Shown here one piece after another: positions 10,095 through 18,038 of a stretch of 64,000 bases of DNA. The notes beneath the pieces were generated by a model. That model did not search any database. It worked only from the letters and a program-made list of their open reading frames with translations, and had not been told where the DNA came from. Location: contig CAWAHD010000002.1 in the NCBI GenBank assembly GCA_963781785.1, positions 3,038,001 through 3,102,000 on the forward strand. Reading direction: 5' to 3'. Made by a program: the position numbers and the translations under genes. Source of the stretch: CAWAHD01 sp963781785. Its GTDB lineage: Bacteria; Planctomycetota; Planctomycetia; Isosphaerales; Isosphaeraceae. Numbering within the stretch: position 1 is the first letter of the stretch; each line of letters starts with the position of its first letter.

Positions 10095-10687
10095 GTGTTC
10101 ACGGGATTGGTCGCAGGACTGGGCCGGGTCGAGCAGGTGATCGAGGAGAATTCCGGCCGTCGCCTCACGATCGTCTGGCCGGACTTGCCCATGGGCGAGC
10201 CGCTCCTCGTGGGCGAGAGCGTGGCGATTAACGGTTGTTGCCTGACGGTCACGGCCGCCTCGGGCCCGGAATTCCAGGTCCAGGCGGGACCGGAAACCCT
10301 GGCCCGCACCAACCTGGGCCAGAAGCGACCCGGCGATCGCGTGAACCTCGAGCGGCGCTCAAGGTCGGCGATCGCCTCGGGGGTCATTTCGTGCAGGGTC
10401 ACATCGATACCACGGCCGTCCTGCGCGACCGCCATAGCGAGGGAGAGTGGGAATTCCTCACGTTCGCGATCGACCCGAGCTGGGCCCCGCTCTTGGTGAG
10501 CAAGGGCTCGATCGCCATCGACGGCGTCAGCCTCACTCTCGTGGAACTCTGGCCCGACGCCTTCTCGGTCATGCTGATCCCCCACACTCTGGCCGTGACG
10601 ACTCTGGGCGGCGCCCGGCCCGGCGACCGCACCAACATCGAGATCGACATCCTGGCCAAGCACGTCCAGAAACTGCTGGGAAAATGA
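10095..10687 (+). CDS. ribE: Riboflavin synthase alpha chain (frameshifted near 10355)
   Basis: Converts two molecules of 6,7-dimethyl-8-ribityllumazine to riboflavin. The GTG at 10095 gives the canonical N-terminus (M)FTGLVAGLG, with GGAG ten bases upstream. The first lumazine-binding domain shows ESVAINGCCLTV; the second shows GGHFVQGHIDTTA and SIAIDGVSLTLVE, the expected duplicated motifs. The frame changes near 10355 in CGAGCGGCGCTC; adding one base (CGG GCG CTC) joins VNLER to ALKVGDRLGGH. The stop TGA at 10685-10687 is followed directly by the rsmA ATG, so the two genes are coupled. Confidence 0.9.
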
Positions 10688-11659
10688 ATGCCGCGCATCC
10701 GCCAGACCCAGTCGTACCTGCGCAGCGTGTTCGCCCGCCGGGGCATTTCTCCCCAGCGGCGGCTGGGCCAAAATTTTCTGATCGACTTGAACATTCATGA
10801 GCTGATCGTCAAGACGGCCGAGGTGGGCGCAGGCGATGTGGTTCTCGAAATCGGCTCAGGGACGGGTGCCTTGACGTCGCTCATGGCTGGCCTGGGCGCG
10901 GCGGTCGTGGCGGTGGACGTCGACCCGGCGATGGCGAAGCTGACGGCCGAGTCGACCGCGGGGCTCCCGAACGTCCGTGTGCTCAATGTCGATGCGCTCT
11001 CGACCAAGCACTCGCTCGACCCACGGGTGCTCGACAGCGTGCGTTCCGGGATGGCCGCCGGCAAAGCTGAGCGGTTCAAGCTAGTGGCCAATCTTCCTTA
11101 CCACGTCGCGACCCCGGTGATCACCAACCTTTTGATCCATCCCGAATTCTGCCCGGTGCTCTTTGTCGTGACGATCCAGCGCGAGCTGGCGGATCGGCTG
11201 TGTGCTTCCGCGGGCAGCCCCGCATACGGCGCGGTCTCGGTGGTGGTTCAGGCCCTGGCCGACGTGTCGCTCGTGAGGTCGCTGCCCCCGGAGGTCTTCT
11301 GGCCACGGCCCAAGGTTGACTCGGCGATCATCGCGATCCGGCCTGATCCAGGCAAGCGGGCGGCTGTGGGGGACGTCGCGTTTTTCCACGGATTCGTTCG
11401 CCGCGCGTTTCTGCACCGGCGCAAATACCTGCGCCACGCGCTTCAGGGAATCTGGCGCGACCAGTGGGACAAGGCCGAGGTCGATACCTGGCTCGAGTCG
11501 CGCGGGCTGCGTGGGCAGATCCGCGCCGAGGTGCTGGATATCGAGGAGTTCGTCGCACTGGCCCACGCACTCCGCGAGCGATTCGGCGAGCTGCCCGTCC
11601 CAAGTACGGGCCGGGAAAGAGACCGCGATCGGGCAGGGGAAGACGAGTGCGAAGTATAG
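10688..11659 (+). CDS. rsmA: 16S rRNA (adenine(1518)-N(6)/adenine(1519)-N(6))-dimethyltransferase
   Basis: Dimethylates two adjacent adenines in the 3' hairpin of 16S rRNA during small-subunit assembly. Family motifs are clear: RRLGQNFLIDLN, the SAM site LEIGSGTGALTS, the acidic strand VAVDVDP, and the catalytic VANLPYHVATP. The C-terminal domain has FWPRPKVDSAII and RRAFLHRRKYLRHAL. The length of 323 residues is slightly above the usual 270-290, because of a charged C-terminal tail. The start codon immediately follows the ribE stop. No frameshift is seen. Confidence 0.95.
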   Translation: MPRIRQTQSYLRSVFARRGISPQRRLGQNFLIDLNIHELIVKTAEVGAGDVVLEIGSGTGALTSLMAGLGAAVVAVDVDPAMAKLTAESTAGLPNVRVLNVDALSTKHSLDPRVLDSVRSGMAAGKAERFKLVANLPYHVATPVITNLLIHPEFCPVLFVVTIQRELADRLCASAGSPAYGAVSVVVQALADVSLVRSLPPEVFWPRPKVDSAIIAIRPDPGKRAAVGDVAFFHGFVRRAFLHRRKYLRHALQGIWRDQWDKAEVDTWLESRGLRGQIRAEVLDIEEFVALAHALRERFGELPVPSTGRERDRDRAGEDECEV

Positions 11660-11677
11660 ACCGCTCGCTCGCTTGGG

Positions 11678-12304
11678 TCAGAGGCTGCGGGCGGCGGGAT
11701 TGGCCCGAGGCCTGGGCGGTCTGGGCGGCAGGATCTTGGGCCGCGGGTGCCGCTCGCCTCTGGGAGATCGGCTGTCCTGGAACAAGAATTCCGCGCGATC
11801 AGCCAGCTCGTTCCAGATGTTCGCCAGCTCGGCCCGGGCCGCCTCCGGGTGGGCTCGCGACCGTTCTACGCAGCGCTCCAGCTCGATGCGCAGGCTGTCC
11901 ATCTCCTCCATGTCGAGCAGGTTCGAGCCGACGACGGTCGCCAACATGGCATGAGTTTGTTGCACAGCATCCGCCCAGTCGTCCGGCTTGACGTCGGGCG
12001 GGACGATGGTCGCGAGCTGGTCGATCACGGGAACGACGTGGGTGGTGCCGTAGGCGGCCCGCCGGCGATATCTCGCCTTCCACTCGTGGAAGACCGCGTA
12101 GAGCACACCCCAGATCACCAGCAGCACGGCGCCGGCCACCAGCACGAACCGTCGGCCCGAGTGGCCCTCCGACAGTTCCTCCGCCTGGGCGGTAGAGCCG
12201 GAACGCGCGATACTCCGGGCCAGGATCGAACCCAGATCATCAAACCTCAACCGGCGGGTTGAATCGCCACTCTTTGAGGGCTCGCCGTTTCGCGCGGTGG
12301 ACAT
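11678..12304 (-). CDS. Single-pass membrane protein with cytoplasmic helical domain (hypothetical)
   Basis: A 208-residue protein from the ATG at 12304. The N-terminal 50 residues are polar. One transmembrane helix spans about residues 53-71 (LVAGAVLLVIWGVLYAVF) and is followed by a basic stretch (KARYRRR). The rest is a helical domain rich in Glu and Ala (MEEMDSLRIELERCVERS). The C-terminus is basic and Pro-rich. The open frame extends upstream past 12304, but that part has Arg/Ser-rich composition unlike a real protein. It converges on rsmA with an 18-base gap. No family recognised. Confidence 0.55.
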   Translation of the reverse strand: MSTARNGEPSKSGDSTRRLRFDDLGSILARSIARSGSTAQAEELSEGHSGRRFVLVAGAVLLVIWGVLYAVFHEWKARYRRRAAYGTTHVVPVIDQLATIVPPDVKPDDWADAVQQTHAMLATVVGSNLLDMEEMDSLRIELERCVERSRAHPEAARAELANIWNELADRAEFLFQDSRSPRGERHPRPKILPPRPPRPRANPAARSL

Positions 12305-12497
12305 GCTCGCATCGCGGTGGTGAAAGGATATCTTGGCTCTGGCTCCTCGTGCGATCTCAACTCCAGTGTAGCCGACCTTGATGCTTCCGGGAAGGACGCC
12401 CGACTGGCCCTCCGAAAGGGCGGGGAGATGATCAGAGAGTCGCGGGCCACGATGCAGCTCGCGACCAACCGGATCAGATCGCCCAGGCGCCGGCGCA

Positions 12498-14538
12498 TCA
12501 CGGAACGGAGTTCGCGGGTTGCGACGGGGTGATTCCGTTCCGCGCCAGTGCCACGTCGCAGACACGCGCATACTCGACGTAATCAACATAGAGCAGATTG
12601 ACGATCTGTCCGGCCGAGTTGGCACCGATATTCGCCGTATCGCTGCCCAGGACCTTGTTGGCGGAGCTCGAAAACGCCCAGACATTCTGTCCCAGGACCG
12701 CCGTGGGAGGAGTCAGCGTCCAGGACAAGAGGAACAGGTCGCACGGCACCGTTACCGGGCTCGTCGCGCCGACCGGCGTATACGTGTTCTTGCAGGTCCC
12801 GTTGAAGTCATCAAACTTGGGAAACTGGCCCACGGGCAGAGTGGGCTGATCGCCGTCCGGATCCGTTCCGTACTCCATCGTCTGGAGGCTACCCGAGTTC
12901 GAATACACATCGAAGACCGTCAAGTCGCCGTTCTGGGGATCGGTTGCAGACCAATCACGGTAACACTTGATGTAGGGTTGCAGGTTGATCGGCTGACCTC
13001 CCTGCTGGACCGCAATACTGTTGGGCACGAGGAACGAGCCGGTCGGGGCGGTTTCCGGATCCCGAGTAAGCGCCGTCGCAAACCACCAAGGCTGCGCCAA
13101 CCGTACCGCTCGTGGTGAATGTGCTCAGTGTCAGGTTCGCCATCCGGCCCCCCTTCGGCGGAGGCGCGGCGAGGCAACTCCCCAGTCCGTTGTAGATCTG
13201 GACGCAGAGTTGATTGAACGCGGTTTGATCGAGCGAGTTGTAGTGGGAGAACTTGAGGATCACGAATTCTGGATAGGTCGACAGGAACTTCTTGACGTCG
13301 GCGAGCACGTTGGCCAGCGGGGCGCCGTGAATGCCGTTGTGGTTCAGAACGAACGACTGATTGGATGAGAAGTACTCGGGCCGACAATCGAAGTAGCGCA
13401 CTCCTGCGCAGAGCTGCCCGTAGAACGAGAGGTCCTGAGTCTTGCCGAGAATGGAGAATCCCGACCCGGGATACATCCCGGCATCGTGGCTGGCCGGCAT
13501 GACAAGCTGTGTCAGTTGCAGATTGCCCAGGGTCGCGATGTTTGCCGACATCCAGCCGGCCCGGTTGACCCACCACGAAGCCGATCCATAGAGTTGTGTG
13601 GCGTTCTCGGATTGGTGGACGTGGATCGCCATGCCCGCGCCGAAGGAGACCGACGGAACGATGCCGCTATCGAAGAGATAGCTGTACTGGTTCTGGCCGA
13701 ACCAGTCGAGCCAGGTGATGGAGGCGCTGGTGGCGATGGGGTTCACGGTGAGCTGCCCGATCCGCTGGTAGAGGTAGTTCAGATTCTGCGACTGATGAAC
13801 CTCGATCAAGTAGCCGTCGGGAGTCGCGGCGATGGACGGGTTCAGACCTTGATCGTAGTTCGATTGTCCCAGGACAGTCGCCGGCTGCGTCATATTGATG
13901 ATCAGGTAGGAGAGCTTCGCTCCAGTCTGTTCATAGGCCACGACGGCGAACTGGCGGTTCGACCGGTCGGTGGGGAACACCGCCACCGAGGGATTGTTCC
14001 CGGAAACGCCCGTCCAGGAGCCGGTCGTGGTCCACGTGATGGTGTTGTTCGCGATCGTGCCCGTCGCGTAATTGAGGGTGCCGGCATTCTCGTAGACCAG
14101 GATTACCGTGGAGTTCTGGGAGCCAACGAACGCGAGTGCCGGGTTGCGGCCGGCGACAGGCGTGGATCCACCCGAGGCACTCACCGCTCCGTGCCCGACC
14201 CAATCGATCGTGACACCGCTCACCGTGCCCAGCCAGTACCAGAGCGCGCCGGAGCCGGAGTCATGGACTTCGACCACCAGCTCGTTGTCGTTCAAGGCAA
14301 CCGCCGGAGTGACTCCGCTGTCGCCGGACTGTCCTTCCAGGCCGATCGTCGCCTCGTTGTCGCTGGGTAGTGCCAGCTCCGTGCCGATGACACTGCCGAC
14401 CCTGGCATAGAGTTTGTTATTGAGGATACTGCTGCTGGTGTGGATCGCCACGACGACGTTGTTATTGTTGATGGCGCAGCTCGGCTTGACGCCGGCACTG
14501 TAGTTGAGACCGCTGATTCCGAAGAAGACGCTGTTCAT
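12498..14538 (-). CDS. Secreted PI-PLC X-like phosphodiesterase with N-terminal propeller-like repeats (frameshifted near 13060)
   Basis: The N-terminal two-thirds consists of repeats of about 50 residues, each with a V-x-V-H-x-S core (VVVAIHTSSS, LVVEVHDSGSG, YLIEVHQSQN, AIHVHQSENA) and aromatic endings, suggesting a lectin-like beta propeller. The C-terminal part is a phosphatidylinositol phospholipase C X domain: the first catalytic His is in MPASHDAGM and the second region is FVLNHNGIHG, followed by FLSTYPEFVILKFSH. The frame changes near 13060, after VVCDGAYS, and continues RDPETAPTGSFLVP. The ATG at 14538 has GGAG upstream; upstream in-frame ATGs exist. No classical signal peptide is obvious. 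It probably acts on carbohydrate- or lipid-linked phosphodiesters; the ligand is unknown. Confidence 0.72.
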
Positions 14539-14708
14539 CACGGAGGCTCCGGCAGGTTCGAAACGGTGAGTCCATCGTGGGGCTCTTGCGGAGGCGATTT
14601 CGATGCAGGCGACATTCATAATGGAGCCGGTGGGTCGAGTCAATCGGGTACAAATCGGGCGGCCTGGCTGTCAGAGCAAGGTGAGTACGAGCGCCGCGAG
14701 GACCTGCC

Positions 14709-14741
14709 GTGAAGCGCCTGCTAGATACGAATTCGTGCGTG
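14709..14741 (+). pseudogene. Possible vapBC remnant (antitoxin end and toxin start)
   Basis: The GTG at 14709 opens VKRLLDTNSCV, which resembles the first strand of VapC PIN toxins including the catalytic Asp. It overlaps (GTGA) the stop of another frame ending ERREDLP, a tail similar to AbrB-type VapB antitoxins. Resemblance to the PIN fold ends after about eleven codons, and I see no further toxin sequence. This is a weak, short match. Confidence 0.25.
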
Positions 14742-14814
14742 AAACCGGTCTGCTTCAACCGCGTTTCTGCTATCGCTTCGGATTGCGGCGCACACGCATC
14801 ACAGACGGGAAGAC

Positions 14815-15039
14815 TCATCGGTCGCCCCACAGACGGGCTTTGACCTCGTCCCAGGTCGCGCCGACCATGGGATCAGCTTCGTACTTCGCTAGCCGCTCGT
14901 CGAGCTCGGTTCGTTGCGCTTCGGTGAGCGGGACCAATTCTTGGGATGCGATGATGCTGTCCCAGATCTCTTCCACCAAGAGGATTCGTTCCGTGACGTT
15001 GAGCTGATCGATGCCCAGCGACTTCATGGTTGTCGACAT
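14815..15039 (-). CDS. Addiction-module antidote protein (orphan antitoxin)
   Basis: A 74-residue protein of the putative addiction-module component family. From the ATG at 15039 it reads MSTTMKSLGIDQLNVTERI, then LVEEIWDSI, LTEAQRTELDERLAKYEADP and the conserved ending WDEVKARLWGDR. The helical N-terminus followed by the E/L-rich linker and the W-x-x-V motif is the family signature. Partners are normally RelE/ParE toxins immediately downstream, but here the next gene on the strand is the PLC-like protein, so it appears to have lost its toxin. Confidence 0.75.
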   Translation of the reverse strand: MSTTMKSLGIDQLNVTERILLVEEIWDSIIASQELVPLTEAQRTELDERLAKYEADPMVGATWDEVKARLWGDR

Positions 15040-15409
15040 TGGCGAACCCCCGACTTCCAACTTGAACGGTACGAAAGCCTTATCGTATCGGATTATCGCT
15101 TGCCCTGGGAGTCTTTTTGGAGTACTGGAAACTCTCCAGGACAAGGGCGGAATCGGCTTGGAGCAGTTACGCCGGGAGCTTGGTCTAGACGGAGACCTTC
15201 CTGCCGATGGCCCAGACGCCAAAACATGATTGTCACGCGCCACGGGTGCGATACCCGGCAAGCTGACACGGCGAAACGGGATGTTCGCGCAATTCCGCAA
15301 GGATGGCCTGCCAACTTGGTAGATGGATTCGCTGCGCAATCTCCCGATGACGAGCGGGCGGTGCTAAAATAAGATGGATCATGTATCGGAGCATCAGGAG
15401 GTGACCGCG
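15040..15409. other. Intergenic region without a recognised gene
   Basis: About 370 bases between two divergently placed antitoxin genes. A plus-strand frame ending near 15229 (LQDKGGIGLEQLRRELGL) could be a gene fragment, but nothing identifies it. Confidence 0.35.
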
Positions 15410-15622
15410 ATGACGCAATTGACTTTGGAATCGCTAGCAAAACGAGTCGAAGCGTTGGAGATCGCACTGGCGACGAATCCACCGAATCGTTCGCCGAAAG
15501 ACTGGCGCAGAGTGGTTGGCATGTTCGGCGACAGCGAGTTCATGCGCGCAGTCGATGAGGAGTGCCAACGGATGCGCGAAGCCGAGCGCGAGGCGGCGCG
15601 GAACGGCGAGTGTCCGGAATGA
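15410..15622 (+). CDS. Small coiled-coil antitoxin-like protein
   Basis: A 70-residue protein starting at the ATG at 15410, eight bases after a perfect AGGAGG. The N-terminus (TLESLAKRVEALEIAL) is a coiled-coil helix; the middle has KDWRRVVGMFGDSEFM and the tail is charged. The same architecture, a helix followed by a W-x-x-x-x-G-x-F segment, occurs in the gene at 27841-28041, which sits before a full PIN toxin. Its stop overlaps the ATG of a PIN-like frame (ATGA), so it is the antitoxin of a VapBC-like pair whose toxin is now truncated. Confidence 0.65.
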   Translation: MTQLTLESLAKRVEALEIALATNPPNRSPKDWRRVVGMFGDSEFMRAVDEECQRMREAEREAARNGECPE

Positions 15623-15735
15623 TCGTCATCGATACTGATCACGCCACATTTCTCAAGTATTCCGAAAGCGAATGCGGACGCCGTTTCATCGATCGACTGG
15701 CCGCCATTCCTCGAGTCGAGAACTGGCTGGACTGA
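15619..15735 (+). pseudogene. Truncated PIN-domain (VapC-like) toxin
   Basis: Only 38 codons remain. It begins MIVIDTDHATFLKYSES, matching the first strand and catalytic Asp of PIN-domain ribonucleases, and continues RRFIDRLAAIP. It then hits a stop at 15733-15735. A full VapC of this type is about 140 residues (compare the protein at 28042-28467, starting MFVLDTDHVGILQRQS). The rest is missing and the interspersed repeat array begins about 215 bases downstream, so the loss was probably a deletion or rearrangement. Confidence 0.6.
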
Positions 15736-15951
15736 CCCTGCATCGCAATTCGGCAGGCGGGTGTTGCGAATTGGGCGCAGACGTTGGTCACGGGCATTGC
15801 CGCCAACTCTTCGGATGGCCGAGAGTCCACGGCCCGGGAGTCGTGCCAAGCGTGGGAACTCTGCGATCGAACACCGAGAACGCACTGCGCAAACACACGC
15901 GCGACGCAAGAAAATCGACACGTCGCTGCCCAACCCCTTGTGCGCTTTGGC

Positions 15952-16279
15952 GTTGCGCATGTTTTTGGAATAATCGGAAAAAGTGCCTATCCTGCGTCGT
16001 AACGATCGACCAGCGTTGAGGTTGCGCATGCGTTTTGAATAATCGGAATAAACGGACTGGAAACCACGATCTGACCGCATCCTATTGCATCGTTTAGGGT
16101 TGCGCCTGTGCACGGAATAATCGGAACTCGGCGCGTCGTTGCACGACGTTGCCACAAGGTGTTTACAGGGATTGGTGTTGCGCATGTGTTTGGAATAATC
16201 GGAACTCTTGGGCGAGTGGCGCTGTTGTTGTATCTCCTTGGTCACCCAGGAGTTGCGTATGCGTTTTGAATTATCGGAA
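15952..16279. repeat. Array of five degenerate 28-bp repeats
   Basis: Five copies of a 28-bp unit starting GTTGCGCATG and ending GAATAATCGGAA lie at 15952, 16021, 16099, 16177 and 16252. The periods are 69, 78, 78 and 75 bases. Copies differ at 2-5 positions. On the minus strand each unit reads in frame as SDYSK-x-MRN or close variants. The 41-50-base spacers differ, except that the one after the third copy resembles the sequence at 17702-17753. Repeat degeneracy, long uneven spacers and no cas genes argue against a CRISPR. No larger gene is supported between 15736 and 16396. Confidence 0.7.
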
Positions 16280-16396
16280 CAGGGCATCCAACCGGTGAAT
16301 CCGGCAAGGTACATTCAATTCGTGTTGGTGGCTGGTCCCAGTATGACGTCGAAATCACCGCGTTCAGAGACGAATGTCATGATAAAAATACGAGCC

Positions 16397-16424
16397 TTGA
16401 CAAACCGTTCAGGTGGCATATTTT
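16397..16424 (+). promoter_or_regulatory. Sigma-70-like promoter for the AbiEi-like gene
   Basis: A perfect TTGACA at 16397-16402 is followed after 16 bases by TATTTT at 16419-16424. Transcription would start about 16431, three bases before the ATG at 16434, implying a near-leaderless message. Confidence 0.55.
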
Positions 16425-16433
16425 AGTAAGGGA

Positions 16434-17493
16434 ATGAAGCCGCCGAACGAAAAACAAGCTGTATCGGAGATAATCGACCTGTTGACCGACCTGTTCGGCA
16501 GTTCGCCGAAAGCGATCGAGGCGCAAGAGGTCGGCGCCACCAGGCGCTACGACTACGCAATTTCGGTAGACAGTCATCGGTTCATGGCAGAGTACAAGAG
16601 CAACGCGTCCACCGGTTCGGTGGCCGCGGCCATCAATGGATTCAAGTGTTCCGCGGAGACCGATCGAGTCGGGGCCCTCCCGCTCATCATCGTTCCCTAT
16701 ATGGGCGAAGTCGGACGACAGCTTTGCGACCGGTTTCGGATTTCCTGGCTCGATCTCTGCGGGAACGCCAAGATTGTTAAACCGGGGCTCAGGATTTGGA
16801 TCGAGGGCCGCCCAAATAAGTACCGCGATCGTGGCCGGCCGCCAAACGTTTTTGCTTCCAAGAGTTCACGGGTCGCACGTCAACTCTTGCTTGATCCCCG
16901 GCGGTTCCAGTCCCAAGCCGATTTGGCCCGTCAAACCGGACTGGGAGATGGCTTCGTCAGCAAAATCGTTCGCCGGCTCGAACAGGAGTACTACGTCGAC
17001 GTGGACGAAAAGAGAGCGGTACGACCACGCGATCCCAACGTGTTGCTTGACGCCTGGCAGAATGCCTATGACTTCGACCGTCATCGCATCGTCAAGGGAC
17101 ATGTGCCAGCACGCACCGGCGACGAGCTGCTTCGACGAGTCGCTCAAGACTTTCCGGGGGAGGAACTGAAATGGGCAGCGACTGGCCTGAGTGCGGCATG
17201 GCTTTACACCCGTTTTGCAGCTTTCCGACTCGTGACCATCTACCTGTCGTCAATGCCAACGCGCCAGTTGCTGAAAGCGATGGAGTTCTCGGACGAACCG
17301 AAGGGCGGCTAACCTGTGGCTCGTTCTTCCGGATGACGAGGGCGTCTTTCACGGCAGTCAGTCACAAGATGGAATTCGATGTGTGAGTGCTGTGCAAACT
17401 TACTTGGACTTGAAGAACCAACCAGAACGAGCCAAGGACGTAGCCGTGGAGCTTCGCAGAAAGCTCCTCAATTGGGGGCAGCATGGCTCGTAA
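16434..17493 (+). CDS. AbiEi-like protein with nuclease-like N-terminal and winged-helix domains (frameshifted near 17306)
   Basis: The N-terminal third resembles a PD-(D/E)xK-like fold (YDYAISVDSHRFMAEYK, then LPLIIVPYMGEVGRQLCD and SWLDLCGNAKI). A winged helix-turn-helix follows (SQADLARQTGLGDGFVSKIVRRLEQE). The C-terminal part (WAATGLSAAWLYTRFAAFRLVTIYL) matches AbiEi-family antitoxins of type IV toxin-antitoxin and abortive-infection systems. The frame stops after DEPKGG, but one base removed at about 17306 continues NLWLVLPDDEGVFHG to a stop at 17493. I choose the ATG at 16434; a GTG at 16413 lies inside the promoter. Its usual role would be DNA-binding repressor of a partner encoded next door. 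Confidence 0.6.
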
Positions 17494-17633
17494 ACCCACT
17501 AAAGCAGCAGACTATCCGCCGATGGGAACGAAGCTGCGTCGCAGAATTCCTTGGCGACCCGCAGGACGAAACGATCAGAGCCGATGCCGCGGGAGCCGTG
17601 CGATCACTTCTGAGACTTTGCCAAGAAGCCTGA
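17483..17633 (+). pseudogene. Degenerate small partner gene overlapping the AbiEi-like gene
   Basis: An ATG at 17483 lies within the last codons of the AbiEi-like gene and opens MARKPTKAADYPPMGTK. A different frame then carries a plausible ending, FLGDPQDETIRADAAGAVRS and LLRLCQEA, with stop at 17633. Together they look like a short second gene of the locus broken by a frameshift. I do not recognise a family, and there is no nucleotidyltransferase motif, so an AbiEii toxin is not visible. Confidence 0.3.
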
Positions 17634-18038
17634 GCGCAGGCCGCTTGGCAGCGCGTTCCGCATGTCAGGATCCGATTGCGTTTGTGCGGGGAATAATCTG
17701 AACTCGGGCGCGTCGTTGCACGGTGTTGCCGTACGGTGTTTACAGGGATTGTCAGGGTGCCGCACACTCCGTGCTCTCCATCGCATCACTCGTTTCAAGG
17801 AGAGGCCCCTGACCCTTTGCATGGCATGAAAGCGGCCAACACCGCAATTTGCCGCAAAATGAGCGGCCTCCGGCGGTTAGGCAATTCTTTATTTTACAGG
17901 AAACGCAGGGATTCGCAAGGTTTCCACAGATTCTGCTGTAACTTTTGCTGCAAGTCGGGCGAGCTTTTGGATGGGTGGCCTGGCCTGACGAGCGCGATCG
18001 GTCGTCGACCAATCAACACGGAATCAAGATCGGTGACA
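17634..18038. other. Accessory intergenic region with one diverged repeat copy
   Basis: About 400 bases between the AbiEi-like locus and the end of the kinase gene. It holds a diverged copy of the 28-bp unit and its following sequence at 17674-17753. The remainder (17754-18038) has no recognisable gene or RNA. Confidence 0.4.
17674..17753. repeat. Outlying diverged copy of the 28-bp repeat plus its flanking segment
   Basis: GAATAATCTGAACTCGGGCG and the following TTGCACGGTGTTGCC and GTGTTTACAGGGATTG closely match the third unit of the 15952-16279 array and the sequence after it. The repeated entity therefore includes part of the apparent spacer, about 78 bp in total. Confidence 0.55.

Noticed and set aside
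12305..12685. N-terminal extension of the membrane protein at 11678
   Set aside because: Arg/Ser-rich, overlaps the PLC-like gene and lacks a ribosome-binding site.
15952..16279. CRISPR array
   Set aside because: The repeats vary, spacers are longer than repeats and uneven, no cas genes are near, and the outlier at 17674 repeats part of a spacer.
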